Positions 1 through 7,075 of a stretch of 15,820 bases of DNA are shown here, piece after piece (positions within the stretch are counted from its first letter, which is position 1; every line of letters begins with the position of its first letter). The notes under the pieces were generated by a model. The model was given only the letters and a program-made list of their open reading frames with translations, ran no database searches and was not told the origin of the DNA. This DNA comes from Clostridiales bacterium (GTDB lineage Bacteria; Bacillota; Clostridia; Christensenellales; Aristaeellaceae): the NCBI GenBank assembly GCA_004556395.1, contig SFHK01000055.1, positions 1 through 15,820 of the forward strand, in the 5' to 3' direction. Both the position numbers and the translations under genes were made by a program.

Positions 1-921
1 CCCTCCGCCGGTGGGACGGCCCTGCGCCGGGGCGAAGGGTACGTCCTCAAGCGGAAGGGCGCTTTCGCCGGAGGGGTCGATGCTCGCGGCGTAGGCTTGG
101 CCTTCTTCTTCAGACATCACGGTCAGCCTGTCGGCGCGAATCCAGCCGGTCATGACCTGCCCGTTCACGGAGAAGGACACGCGGAAGGCGATTATGTCAT
201 CGGACGTGCTTTTTTCCGACGCGTACACCACGCCGCCGTCCGTCAGCGTGCCGAAGGTGTTTTTCAGCGTCTCGTCGGAGTAAATTTTCGTGCCCCCCGT
301 CAGCCGCACGTAGCCGGGAGAAAACTCAGGCTCTTCATCGGGCTCGCCCGGCGTAGCTTCGTCCGGCGTAGCGTCGCCCGGCGTAGCGTCGCCCGGCGCG
401 GGCGTTTCCGTCGGCGCGGGCGCATCGGTAGAAGTGGGCGCGTCGGTAGAAGCGGGTGCGTCGGTAGAAGTGGGCGCGTCGGTAGAAGCGGGAGCGTCGG
501 TTGCCGCGGGCGCGTCGGTAGAAGCGGGCGCGTCCGGTGGCGCGGGCGCGTCGGTCGGCGCAGGTGTTTTCGTCGGCGTGGGCGCATCGGTGGAAGCGGG
601 CGCGTCGGTCGGCGCGGGCGTTTCCGTTGGCGCGGGTGTATCGGTTGAAGCGGGCGCGTCGGTCGGCGCGGGCGTTTCCGTTGGCGCGGGTGTATCGGAC
701 GAAGCGGACGCGTCGGTTGAAGCGGGCGCGTCGGTCGGCGCAGGTGTTTTCGTCGGCGTGGGCGCATCGGTTGAAGCGGGCGTTTCCGTTGGTACGGGCG
801 TTTCCGCTGGCGCGGGCGTGGCGGCTGCCGTGGGAACCTCGACCGGGGTGGCGGGTTCCTCGGCGTATGCCGCGAACAGCGCCATGGCGGCGATCAGTGT
901 CCACGCAAGGATGCGTTTCAT
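1..921 (-). CDS. Secreted Pro/Thr/Ala-repeat protein with SH3-like domain (C-terminus off the window)
   Basis: The reading frame opens at the ATG at 921 and runs without a stop to base 1, giving 307 visible residues. Residues 1-20 form a signal peptide (MKR, hydrophobic core, AYA before EE). Residues 35-178 are 24 tandem hexapeptides of the type TPAPTD/TPAPTE/APASTD, a low-complexity stalk like those that carry exported proteins through a Gram-positive wall. Residues about 202-268 (from YVRLTGG to WIRADRL) look like a bacterial SH3 domain. A linker rich in Glu, Pro and Gly follows to the window edge. An AGGGAGG ribosome-binding site precedes the ATG, and the gene begins 17 nt after the permease stop, so it is the last visible gene of the exporter operon. 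It may be the exporter's cargo or a wall-anchored partner; this is inference. What follows the SH3 domain is not visible. Confidence 0.82.
   Translation of the reverse strand, partial: MKRILAWTLIAAMALFAAYAEEPATPVEVPTAAATPAPAETPVPTETPASTDAPTPTKTPAPTDAPASTDASASSDTPAPTETPAPTDAPASTDTPAPTETPAPTDAPASTDAPTPTKTPAPTDAPAPPDAPASTDAPAATDAPASTDAPTSTDAPASTDAPTSTDAPAPTETPAPGDATPGDATPDEATPGEPDEEPEFSPGYVRLTGGTKIYSDETLKNTFGTLTDGGVVYASEKSTSDDIIAFRVSFSVNGQVMTGWIRADRLTVMSEEEGQAYAASIDPSGESALPLEDVPFAPAQGRPTGGG
388..819 (-). repeat. 18-nt tandem coding repeat, 24 units
   Basis: The array encodes the hexapeptide stalk of the secreted SH3 protein (residues 35-178). Units are degenerate, but longer blocks have been copied. 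The 52 nt at 593-644 recur exactly at 647-698, a 54-nt period or three units. The 60 nt at 541-600 recur at 721-780 with two differences, 180 nt or ten units apart. This pattern points to recent expansion by slippage or unequal recombination. There are no unique spacers, so it is not a CRISPR array. Confidence 0.9.
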
Positions 922-938
922 TGCGGTTTCCTCCCTTC

Positions 939-2126
939 TTACATGCTTCGGAGCGCGTCGATGGGGTTCAGGCGGCTCGCCTTGCGCGCGGGCGCCCAGC
1001 CGAACAGGATGCCGACCGCGGCGGAGAAGCTCGTGCCCAGCGCAATCGCGCCGTAGGACAGATGAAAGCGGATGCTCATGTAGTCGCACATCGCAAGGCT
1101 GAGAAGCAGACCCAGCGCCACGCCCATCAGGCCGCCCAGCATCGACAGCAGGAACGATTCCAGCAGGAATTGCAGCTGAATGTGCCACGACTGCGCGCCG
1201 AGCGCCTTTTTCAGGCCGATTTCGCGCGTGCGCTCGGTGACGGAGGTAAGCATCATGTTCATGATGCCGATGCCGCCGACCACCAGCGCGATGGAGGCGA
1301 TGCCGGCCAGCAGCGCGCTCATCATGCCCAGCAGCTCGTCCATGGTGCTTTCCAGCGCCTTCATTTCGGTGATTTCGTAGCAGTCGTCCTCATAGGAGAA
1401 CATTTCGTCCAGCGCGGCGCTCAGAAGCGTCTGCGCGCTTTCCGAGTTGGCCGCGTCGTCCAGGTAGACGGTGAAGCGCGTGACGACGGACTCGCTGTTC
1501 ATCTTGAGCGCCGTGGAATAGGGGATGATCACGTCCGCGTCCTCAAAGTCCGCGTCCAGCAGGCCGACGACGGTGAATTCCAGCCCGCCCAGCCAGATCG
1601 TTTCGCCCAGCGGGTTCACGCCGTAGAAGAATTCGTCCAGCACGTCCTGCCCGATCAGGCACACGCGGCTTTTGCGCTGAATGTCCAGCCGGTTTATCGC
1701 GCGGCCGCGGCGCACAATGTCCGTTTCGGCGGCGAACCAGTATTCGTTGCGGCCGGAAACCGAAATGCCGGTTTCGCGCTCGCCGCCGCGCACCAGATGC
1801 GTGCTCAGCGACACGGTGGGCGCGATGCCGTCCACATGGCCGAGCGCCTCCAGCGTTTCAAGGTTTTCGTCGGTCAGGCCGCTTTTGAGGTCGCTGCCGG
1901 AGATCGTCACGGTCAGCTGTCCCGCGCCCATGCCGGCGAAGGAATCCGAGATCGACGAGGACACGCCGGAGATCGTCGTGATCAGCGCGATGACCGCCGT
2001 TACGCCGATCATGATGCCGAGAATGGTGAGAAACGAGCGCATGCGGTTTTTGAGAATGTCCGACAGAGCCATGCGCGCGCATTCAAAGGGCATGAGAAGC
2101 CCGGTCACCCATGCATGTCTGTTCAT
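939..2126 (-). CDS. MacB/FtsX-type ABC transporter permease
   Basis: This is a 395-residue permease of the MacB family, exporting an unknown substrate with the ATPase encoded just upstream. It has the family layout: one membrane helix near the N-terminus (about 33-55), a large extracytoplasmic domain (about 56-265), then three helices (about 268-292, 320-346, 358-378). The coupling motif RTREIGLKKALGA lies at 299-311 between helices 2 and 3, and the end PARKASRLNPIDALR is typical. The start is the ATG at 2126, which overlaps the ATPase stop in an ATGA. The same frame stays open upstream to 2927, but that part overlaps the ATPase gene and is not a real extension. ATPase and permease are separate here, unlike the fused Gram-negative MacB. 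Certainty is high for the family and low for the substrate (antimicrobial peptide or lipid are the usual guesses). Confidence 0.93.
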   Translation of the reverse strand: MNRHAWVTGLLMPFECARMALSDILKNRMRSFLTILGIMIGVTAVIALITTISGVSSSISDSFAGMGAGQLTVTISGSDLKSGLTDENLETLEALGHVDGIAPTVSLSTHLVRGGERETGISVSGRNEYWFAAETDIVRRGRAINRLDIQRKSRVCLIGQDVLDEFFYGVNPLGETIWLGGLEFTVVGLLDADFEDADVIIPYSTALKMNSESVVTRFTVYLDDAANSESAQTLLSAALDEMFSYEDDCYEITEMKALESTMDELLGMMSALLAGIASIALVVGGIGIMNMMLTSVTERTREIGLKKALGAQSWHIQLQFLLESFLLSMLGGLMGVALGLLLSLAMCDYMSIRFHLSYGAIALGTSFSAAVGILFGWAPARKASRLNPIDALRSM

Positions 2127-2833
2127 GACGCCGCCTCGCTTTGCATGTTTCTCGCGTCGCCGCCCTCGGTCAGCACGCCGTCGACGATGTGCACCACGCG
2201 CCGGGCACAGCGCGCGATGGACAGATCGTGCGTGATCATCAGGATCGTGCGTCCCTCGTCGTTCAGCGCGCGGAACAGCGCCATTACCTGCCTGCCGGTG
2301 GCCTGATCCAGCGCGCCGGTGGGCTCGTCCGCCAGCAGGATGCGCGGGTCGGTCACCAGCGCCCGCGCGATGGCGACGCGCTGCTGCTGGCCGCCGGAAA
2401 GCTGCGACGGAAAGTGATGCATGCGATCCGAAAGCCCCACGCGGTCGAGCATCTCCCGCGCCCGCCGCGCGCGCTCGGAGGGGCGCGCGCCCGCGTAAAT
2501 CAGCGGAAGCTCCACATTCTTCTGCGCGTCCAGCCGCGAAAGCAGCTGGGACGACTGAAAGATAAACCCGATTTCCCGGCTGCGCGCCAGCGCCAGCGCG
2601 TGCGCGTCCATTTCGTCCACGTGCGCGCCGTTCAGGATGTATTCGCCCTCGGTGGGCGTGTCCAGACAGCCAGCGATGTTCATCAGCGTGGATTTGCCGC
2701 TGCCGGACGGGCCGAGCACGCTCAGATACTCGCCCGGCTCCACGGTCAGGTTCACGTCCTTTAATACGGTCAGCGCTTCGCCGCCGGTCTGATAGCGCTT
2801 GTAGATGTGACTCATCTGAAAGAAATCGCTCAT
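2123..2833 (-). CDS. ABC transporter ATP-binding protein (MacB/LolD type)
   Basis: This 236-residue cytoplasmic ATPase powers the permease encoded next to it. All nucleotide-binding motifs are intact: Walker A GPSGSGKST at 41-49, Q-loop around FQSSQLL at 92-98, signature LSGGQQQR at 145-152, Walker B ILLADEP at 165-171, and the switch His at 202 in ITHD. Length and motif wording match the LolD/MacB/YknY subfamily that pairs with FtsX-like permeases and HlyD-like adaptors. An AGGAGAAG ribosome-binding site precedes the ATG, 14 nt after the adaptor stop. The stop overlaps the permease start (ATGA), suggesting translational coupling. Confidence 0.95.
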   Translation of the reverse strand: MSDFFQMSHIYKRYQTGGEALTVLKDVNLTVEPGEYLSVLGPSGSGKSTLMNIAGCLDTPTEGEYILNGAHVDEMDAHALALARSREIGFIFQSSQLLSRLDAQKNVELPLIYAGARPSERARRAREMLDRVGLSDRMHHFPSQLSGGQQQRVAIARALVTDPRILLADEPTGALDQATGRQVMALFRALNDEGRTILMITHDLSIARCARRVVHIVDGVLTEGGDARNMQSEAAS

Positions 2834-2847
2834 GGTTCTTCTCCTGC

Positions 2848-3903
2848 CTACGGCTGCCCGCTGCCCGTGCCGCCGCGATTGCCGCGCCCGCCGCCGGAAT
2901 TGTCGCTGCCGCCGAAGCCGCCGCCAAAGCTGCTGAAGTCCGGCATGCTGCCGCCGCCGAAGCTCGGCATGCCGCCGCTCTGCGGGTTGAACTGCTGCTG
3001 TCCTCCGCCCATCAGGCCGGAAAGCAGCCCGGAGAGACCACCGGAGGAATCCTCGTCCGCTTCGGCTTCCACGTACACCGTGTCGCCCTCGTTCAGGCCG
3101 GATTTGATTTCGACGTAGTTGCCGTTGTCCACGCCCACCTCGACCGGCGTTTTCTGAAGCTCGCCCGCCTCGTCCCTGGTGTAAACGTAGGCGCTGTTGT
3201 CGCGCTCGAAGCTGAGCGCGTCCATCTTCAGAAGCACTGCGTCCGTGGCTTCCTCGCGGGGAATGCGCACGGAGACCTGCATGCCGGGCAGCACGTCGTC
3301 AGTTACCTCCACCGACGCGGTGACCGTGTAGTACGCCACGGAGCCCGCCGACTGCGACAGGCGGTTGATGTGGGTGATGGTGGAATCGAACGTCTTTTCC
3401 AGCGCCGTGAACGTGACCTGACACGCCTGCCCGACGTATACGTCCGAAATGTCGTATTCGTCCACGCGCATTGTGACCTTCATGTTGGTGAAGTCCACCA
3501 GCTGCACAATCTGTGCGCCGGAGCGAACCTCGTCGCCCTCCTCCACCAGCACGTCGTTCACCGTGCCCGCGAATTCGGCCTTTATCGTTTCGCCGCCGGA
3601 CAGCCGCGCGAGCCTGTCGCCCTTCTCCACGCGGTCGCCGTCCTGCACGTACAGCGTGCGCACGGCGCCGTCGCCCGAAGCCGTCATGTAGCCGGACGAG
3701 ACCACGCTTACGGAGCCGGAAAAGCTGAGCGCGTTGGAGATGCTGCCGCGAGTGGCGGTGTAGGTATCGTAGGTCGTGGTGATCGACTGCTTCAGCTTCG
3801 GAATCCATACCGCCCACAGAAGGAGCGCCACGACGCCCAGCAGGAGCAAAAGCACCAGCCAGCGAACGATGCGCGCGGCCAGCCGCCTTTTTTTCTTAGC
3901 CAT
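2848..3903 (-). CDS. HlyD/MacA-type efflux adaptor (membrane fusion protein)
   Basis: This 351-residue adaptor is anchored by an N-terminal membrane helix (about 13-33) after a basic MAKKKRRLAARIVR start. It then shows the split lipoyl fold: one half around GDGAVRTLYVQDGDRVEKGD (77-96), the other around IKAEFAGTVNDVLVEEGDEV (107-126). A beta-barrel follows (about 140-215, ending LPGMQVSVRIP), and a membrane-proximal domain (about 216-280). The two lipoyl halves are almost contiguous, so the long coiled-coil hairpin used by Gram-negative MacA to reach TolC is absent, as expected for a cell with one membrane. Residues 284-351 are an unusual Gly/Ser/Gln/Phe-rich disordered tail. It is the first gene of the exporter operon. 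Its start codon lies right after a terminator-like hairpin. Confidence 0.92.
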   Translation of the reverse strand: MAKKKRRLAARIVRWLVLLLLLGVVALLLWAVWIPKLKQSITTTYDTYTATRGSISNALSFSGSVSVVSSGYMTASGDGAVRTLYVQDGDRVEKGDRLARLSGGETIKAEFAGTVNDVLVEEGDEVRSGAQIVQLVDFTNMKVTMRVDEYDISDVYVGQACQVTFTALEKTFDSTITHINRLSQSAGSVAYYTVTASVEVTDDVLPGMQVSVRIPREEATDAVLLKMDALSFERDNSAYVYTRDEAGELQKTPVEVGVDNGNYVEIKSGLNEGDTVYVEAEADEDSSGGLSGLLSGLMGGGQQQFNPQSGGMPSFGGGSMPDFSSFGGGFGGSDNSGGGRGNRGGTGSGQP

Positions 3904-3905
3904 AT

Positions 3906-3936
3906 AAAAAATCCCCCCGTCTGTTTTACGGGGAGA
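3906..3936 (-). promoter_or_regulatory. Terminator-like hairpin overlapping the adaptor Shine-Dalgarno
   Basis: On the minus strand the RNA reads TCTCCCCGT, a 7-nt loop AAAACAG, then ACGGGGGGA, forming a 9-bp stem with one G-U pair. TTTTTT (3911-3906) follows at once and the adaptor ATG begins at 3903. This has the form of an intrinsic terminator. The purine run GGGGGG in its 3' arm is also the only plausible Shine-Dalgarno for the adaptor. A TGATAGAAT element resembling an extended -10 lies just upstream of the stem. It could simply end the upstream hydrolase transcript, or act as an attenuator and translation switch for the exporter operon. The structure is certain on paper; the role is inferred. 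Confidence 0.7.
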
Positions 3937-4014
3937 TTCTATCAGAAAAATTTGGTTTCCTGCGGCCGCCCTTCCGGCGAATCCGCGGCAAATTCCAAAG
4001 AGTTCTTAAGTCTA

Positions 4015-5043
4015 TCAGACGTACGGAACGCCGAAGATCGTCTCGTAGCCGAACTTGCGGATGGGATACATGGCGTCGTTGTCGCGCGACGGATGCACGC
4101 GGTTGGCGAGCAGCACCACATACAGGCCGGTGGCGCTGTCCAGCCACAGGCTGGTGCCGGTGAAGCCGGTGTGCCCCACGATGTTGCCCTCCGGGCGCTC
4201 GGTATAGGCGATCCAGCCGAGTCCGCGGTTGCTGCCGAGATGGGCGGTCTGGTTGGCAAACGAGCGCTTCACCCATTCCGGATCGAAGATCGGGCTGGGC
4301 GTGGGCGGCAGAAGAGCGGCGCAGAACCTCGCCAGATCGCGCGCCGTGGAAAACACGCCCGCGTGTCCCGCCACGCCGCCCAGCTGGTCGGCGCGCTCGT
4401 CGTGCACCGTGCCGCGCACGGGCAGCGTTTCGCCCACGCGAATCTCCGTCGCCGCGCAATAGGCGGTCTTCGGGGGATTGAAGCAGGTGTCGTTCATGCC
4501 CAGCGCGCGCCACGTGTCCGCCGCGGCTTCCTCCAGCGGCTTTCCGGCCAGACGCGCCAGAATTTCGCCTAAGAAGATGAAGCTGAGGTCGGAATACACG
4601 ACCTCTTTGCCCGGCTCCGCCACCGGCGCGAGGTCGAGCAGACCCTGAACGCGTTCTTCGCGCGTGTCGCCGAACTCGAACGTGTCGTGGAACGGAACCA
4701 GTCCCGCCGTGTGCGTGAGCAGGTTCCATACCGTCACGTTTTTGAGCTTCTCGTGCGTGCGACGGCCGATGGCTTCGGGAAGCGTCGCGTCCAAAGGCAG
4801 CCTGCCGTTCGCCAGATACTGGACGATGCCCGACCATACGCCCACCAGCTTGCTCAGCGACGCTACGTCGAACAGCGTGTCCTCGGTCATCGGCTCCACG
4901 ACGGGTGTGATGATGGCGTTGCCGCAGGCCTTCAGCGCGTACAGCTCGTCGCCGCGGCCGATCGCCGCGACCGCGCCGGGAATCCGCTTTTCGCGCACCG
5001 CCGTTTCCACATGCTTCAGAAAGTCCTCAAATCGTTTTTCCAT
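4015..5043 (-). CDS. Serine hydrolase, beta-lactamase/PBP4*-like family
   Basis: This 342-residue protein has the class C beta-lactamase fold family motifs: SLSK at 62-65 (SxxK with nucleophile Ser62), YSD at 150-152 in place of YxN, and HTGFTG at 291-296 as the KTG-equivalent. The VHDERADQLGGVAGHAG stretch (213-229) and NRVHPSRDN (314-322) are typical of the YbbE/esterase-like branch. No signal peptide or membrane helix is visible, so it is probably cytoplasmic, which argues against a resistance beta-lactamase. Family members act on muropeptides, D-amino-acid peptides or esters; the substrate cannot be told here. The ATG at 5043 lies 3 nt after the tdk stop, behind an AAGGAAGGGAA purine run, so it is in the same operon. 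Its stop is 111 nt before the adaptor start. Confidence 0.9.
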   Translation of the reverse strand: MEKRFEDFLKHVETAVREKRIPGAVAAIGRGDELYALKACGNAIITPVVEPMTEDTLFDVASLSKLVGVWSGIVQYLANGRLPLDATLPEAIGRRTHEKLKNVTVWNLLTHTAGLVPFHDTFEFGDTREERVQGLLDLAPVAEPGKEVVYSDLSFIFLGEILARLAGKPLEEAAADTWRALGMNDTCFNPPKTAYCAATEIRVGETLPVRGTVHDERADQLGGVAGHAGVFSTARDLARFCAALLPPTPSPIFDPEWVKRSFANQTAHLGSNRGLGWIAYTERPEGNIVGHTGFTGTSLWLDSATGLYVVLLANRVHPSRDNDAMYPIRKFGYETIFGVPYV

Positions 5044-5046
5044 CGG

Positions 5047-5616
5047 TCAGCGTTCCCTTCCTTCGTTTCCGAGCTTTCCCTGCGCCCAGTGCTTCCGGCA
5101 CAGGGCGACATAGCTTTCGTTTCCGCCCAGCATGATCTGCTCGCCGGCCTTGACCACATGCCCGTTCGAAATGCGGGCGTTGCAGGTCGCCTTGCGGCCG
5201 CACCAGCACACGGTTTTGATTTCCTCAATGGTGTCCGCCCACGCCAGCAGCCAGCGGCTGCCCTCGAACAGGTTGCCCTGAAAATCGGCGCGCAGGCCGT
5301 AGCAGATCACGGGCACGTCCATTTCGTCCACGATGGCCACGAGCCGCTCCACCTGCGCGCGGGTGAGAAACTGCGCCTCGTCCACGATCAGGCAGTCATA
5401 GTCGGCGGGGTTGATGGTATCCAGCTCCTCCACATACAGGCAGTCGGTCTTCAGGCCGCTGCGCGAAGCCACGACGCGCAGACCGTCGCGCGTGTCCAAC
5501 CGGGGCTTTAAAATCAGCGCCTTCTGGCCGCGCTCCATATAGTTGTATTGCACCATGATGGCGTTCGCCGTCTTCGACGAACCCATCGCGCCGTAGCGGT
5601 AGTAAAGCTTTGCCAT
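5047..5616 (-). CDS. tdk: Thymidine kinase (type II)
   Basis: This 189-residue enzyme phosphorylates thymidine to dTMP with ATP in the pyrimidine salvage pathway. It shows the P-loop GAMGSSKT at 9-16, the DEAQF motif at 79-83 with the catalytic Glu80, and the lasso/substrate segment CYGLRADFQGNLFEGS at 105-120. The zinc-binding pattern CWC (C137, C139) with CRKH (C173, H176) resembles the Escherichia coli-like form of the family. Length is normal. The start follows AAAAGGGAGA, and the gene lies 31 nt after the L,D-transpeptidase. The pairing with two wall-related enzymes is probably operon sharing without a shared pathway. Confidence 0.96.
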   Translation of the reverse strand: MAKLYYRYGAMGSSKTANAIMVQYNYMERGQKALILKPRLDTRDGLRVVASRSGLKTDCLYVEELDTINPADYDCLIVDEAQFLTRAQVERLVAIVDEMDVPVICYGLRADFQGNLFEGSRWLLAWADTIEEIKTVCWCGRKATCNARISNGHVVKAGEQIMLGGNESYVALCRKHWAQGKLGNEGRER

Positions 5617-5647
5617 GGAAATCTCCCTTTTCTGAATGGATTTTGGG

Positions 5648-6925
5648 TCAGGGCTCGATGTATTGCTCGATGTAGCGGATGCGCGTGCCGAAGGTGAGGT
5701 AGAAGTTCTTCACGTAGCCCTCCGTGCCGTCCACCAGAACGCGGCTCCACGTTTCGCCCTTTTCGAGCACGTCCACCGTTTCGCCGCGCTTGAGATAGCA
5801 GCGCAGCGCCGCCGACGCGGAGGTGCCACGCTCGCGAAGCTGAAGCGATTTCGCGCCGGTCAGCCTGCACACGGGCGTGGAGGTCATGGAAAGCACGAGC
5901 TTCGTGCCGTCCGGATAGCGGTACGCCTCGGCGGCGGCCAGCGCTTCGGTCTGCGTGCGGGAATCGGCGCTTACCGCGTCGCCCAGCTCGCGCGCCAGCC
6001 GGAACAGCCGCACGGCCTGCGCGAGCGCGTCCGAATATTCGCCGTTCACCGTGCCCGGGAAGTAGCCAATGCGGTTCAGCGCCTTCTGAAGCGCCCGAAC
6101 CGCGGGGCCGGTCATGCCCGGCTCGAGCGTCGCGCGCGTGGAGGGCGAAAGCGTTTCCCCGGCCATGGCCGCAAGCAACGCGTCGCTCGCCAGCCCGTTC
6201 GGCGCTTCGCCAAGCACTTCCTGCGCCGCGCTTACGGCGAGAATCGTCTGCGTGGAATACGCGCCGTCGAGCTCTCCGTCATAGTAGCCGAAGGCCTTGA
6301 GAAGCGTCTGAAGCGCGCGAATATCCTCCGCTTCGGACGCGCGGCTTACGCCGCCCTCGCCCCAGCCCAGAAATTCGCGATAGCTCTTCCATGGGCCGTC
6401 TGTGGTGTAGGTGCTTCCCAGCAGCCGCAGGCGCAGCTCGTCGTCGCGCGCGCCGCCCGCGTAGATGCGGCACACGGTGCCGTCGCCGCAGTTTTCCGCA
6501 ATCCACTTCGCGTCCTCGCTGTACAGGCGGATGCAGCCGTGCGACGCGGCGTCGCCCAGCTGCGCCAGCGCCGTCTGGTCGAGCGTGGCCAGATCCTTCG
6601 CGCTGTAGGGCAGCGAGTGGAACAGGATGTCATTGTAGATGCGCGTGGGATATTGCACAAAGCAGCGGAACTTTGCAATGTAATACCATTCCTCGCGGTC
6701 GACGCCCTTGCGGGTGAACAGCTTGAACGTGCCCCGGGGCGTGCTGTTCGACCGGCCGGTGGAGCAGATCATCTGCCGCACGATGCCGTCCTCGCCGTCG
6801 TCGTCCGCGCGGTACACGGTGACGATCTGGTTTTCAATGTCCACGCCGATTTTGTAGGCCGCTTCCGCGCGCGCGGCGCAAAGCAGCGGCAGAAGGCACA
6901 GAAGTGCCAGAAGCGCTTTTTTCAT
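5648..6925 (-). CDS. Secreted L,D-transpeptidase with two peptidoglycan-binding repeats and an SH3 domain
   Basis: This 425-residue exported enzyme is predicted to form L,D cross-links in peptidoglycan or attach groups to it. A signal peptide covers about residues 1-22 (LLALLCLLPLLCAARA then EAA). The YkuD catalytic domain spans about 24-155 and carries the HSLP element at 103-106 and the active-site SHGCIRL at 128-134 (His129, Cys131, Arg133 present). Two PG_binding_1-like repeats follow at about 198-255 and 268-330, both with RALQ and a G-Y-turn. The C-terminus (about 352-412) is SH3-like, ending EGYVKNFYL. The catalytic domain coming first is less common than binding modules first. It leads a minus-strand operon with tdk and the serine hydrolase, driven by the promoter at 6961-6989. 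Confidence 0.94.
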   Translation of the reverse strand: MKKALLALLCLLPLLCAARAEAAYKIGVDIENQIVTVYRADDDGEDGIVRQMICSTGRSNSTPRGTFKLFTRKGVDREEWYYIAKFRCFVQYPTRIYNDILFHSLPYSAKDLATLDQTALAQLGDAASHGCIRLYSEDAKWIAENCGDGTVCRIYAGGARDDELRLRLLGSTYTTDGPWKSYREFLGWGEGGVSRASEAEDIRALQTLLKAFGYYDGELDGAYSTQTILAVSAAQEVLGEAPNGLASDALLAAMAGETLSPSTRATLEPGMTGPAVRALQKALNRIGYFPGTVNGEYSDALAQAVRLFRLARELGDAVSADSRTQTEALAAAEAYRYPDGTKLVLSMTSTPVCRLTGAKSLQLRERGTSASAALRCYLKRGETVDVLEKGETWSRVLVDGTEGYVKNFYLTFGTRIRYIEQYIEP

Positions 6926-6960
6926 AGGGCCTGCCTTTCGTGCATGTCGTTCTGTGTTCC

Positions 6961-6989
6961 AGTATAACAGATAATCGCGAAATGTTCAA
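6961..6989 (-). promoter_or_regulatory. Sigma-A-type promoter of the L,D-transpeptidase/tdk operon
   Basis: On the minus strand TTGAAC (6989-6984) and TATACT (6966-6961) are separated by exactly 17 nt. Transcription would begin near 6954, giving a leader of about 30 nt. It lies in the 150-nt divergent gap shared with the plus-strand operon. Confidence 0.75.
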
Positions 6990-7011
6990 CGTCCGCGAAA
7001 CAAAAACCGCG

Positions 7012-7040
7012 CTTCTTTTATGGCGGGAATATGGTATACT
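7012..7040 (+). promoter_or_regulatory. Extended -10 promoter of the hydrolase/nfnAB operon
   Basis: TATACT at 7035-7040 is preceded by TGG (7032-7034), forming a TGnTATACT extended -10. The matching -35 position at 7012-7017 (CTTCTT) is weak, which extended -10 promoters tolerate. It is back-to-back with the minus-strand promoter about 45 nt away. Confidence 0.6.
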
Positions 7041-7075
7041 GCTCAGGAGAATACTCTCTGAAGGGAGCGATGGGT

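Noticed and set aside
388..819. Possible CRISPR or satellite array
   Set aside because: Repeats abut with an 18-nt period and no spacers, and they keep one minus-strand reading frame with a signal peptide before it.
434..1102. Long plus-strand ORF of alternating Ala, Gly, Ser and Val
   Set aside because: It is the reverse of the coding repeat; the repetitive GC-rich sequence keeps several frames open. It has no ribosome-binding site and runs into the permease gene.
537..2306. 589-codon plus-strand ORF
   Set aside because: It lies antisense to the permease and repeat genes, is rich in Arg, His and Gln as GC-rich shadows are, and shows no domain.
2127..2927. N-terminal extension of the permease ORF up to 2927
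   Set aside because: That part overlaps the whole ATPase gene in another frame and is low-complexity. The coupled ATG at 2126 gives the normal family length.
3370..4572. 400-codon plus-strand ORF
   Set aside because: It is antisense to the adaptor and serine hydrolase genes, both of which have intact motifs.
4015..5043. Antibiotic-resistance beta-lactamase
   Set aside because: It has no signal peptide, has YSD and HTG variants, and shows the wording of the housekeeping hydrolase branch.
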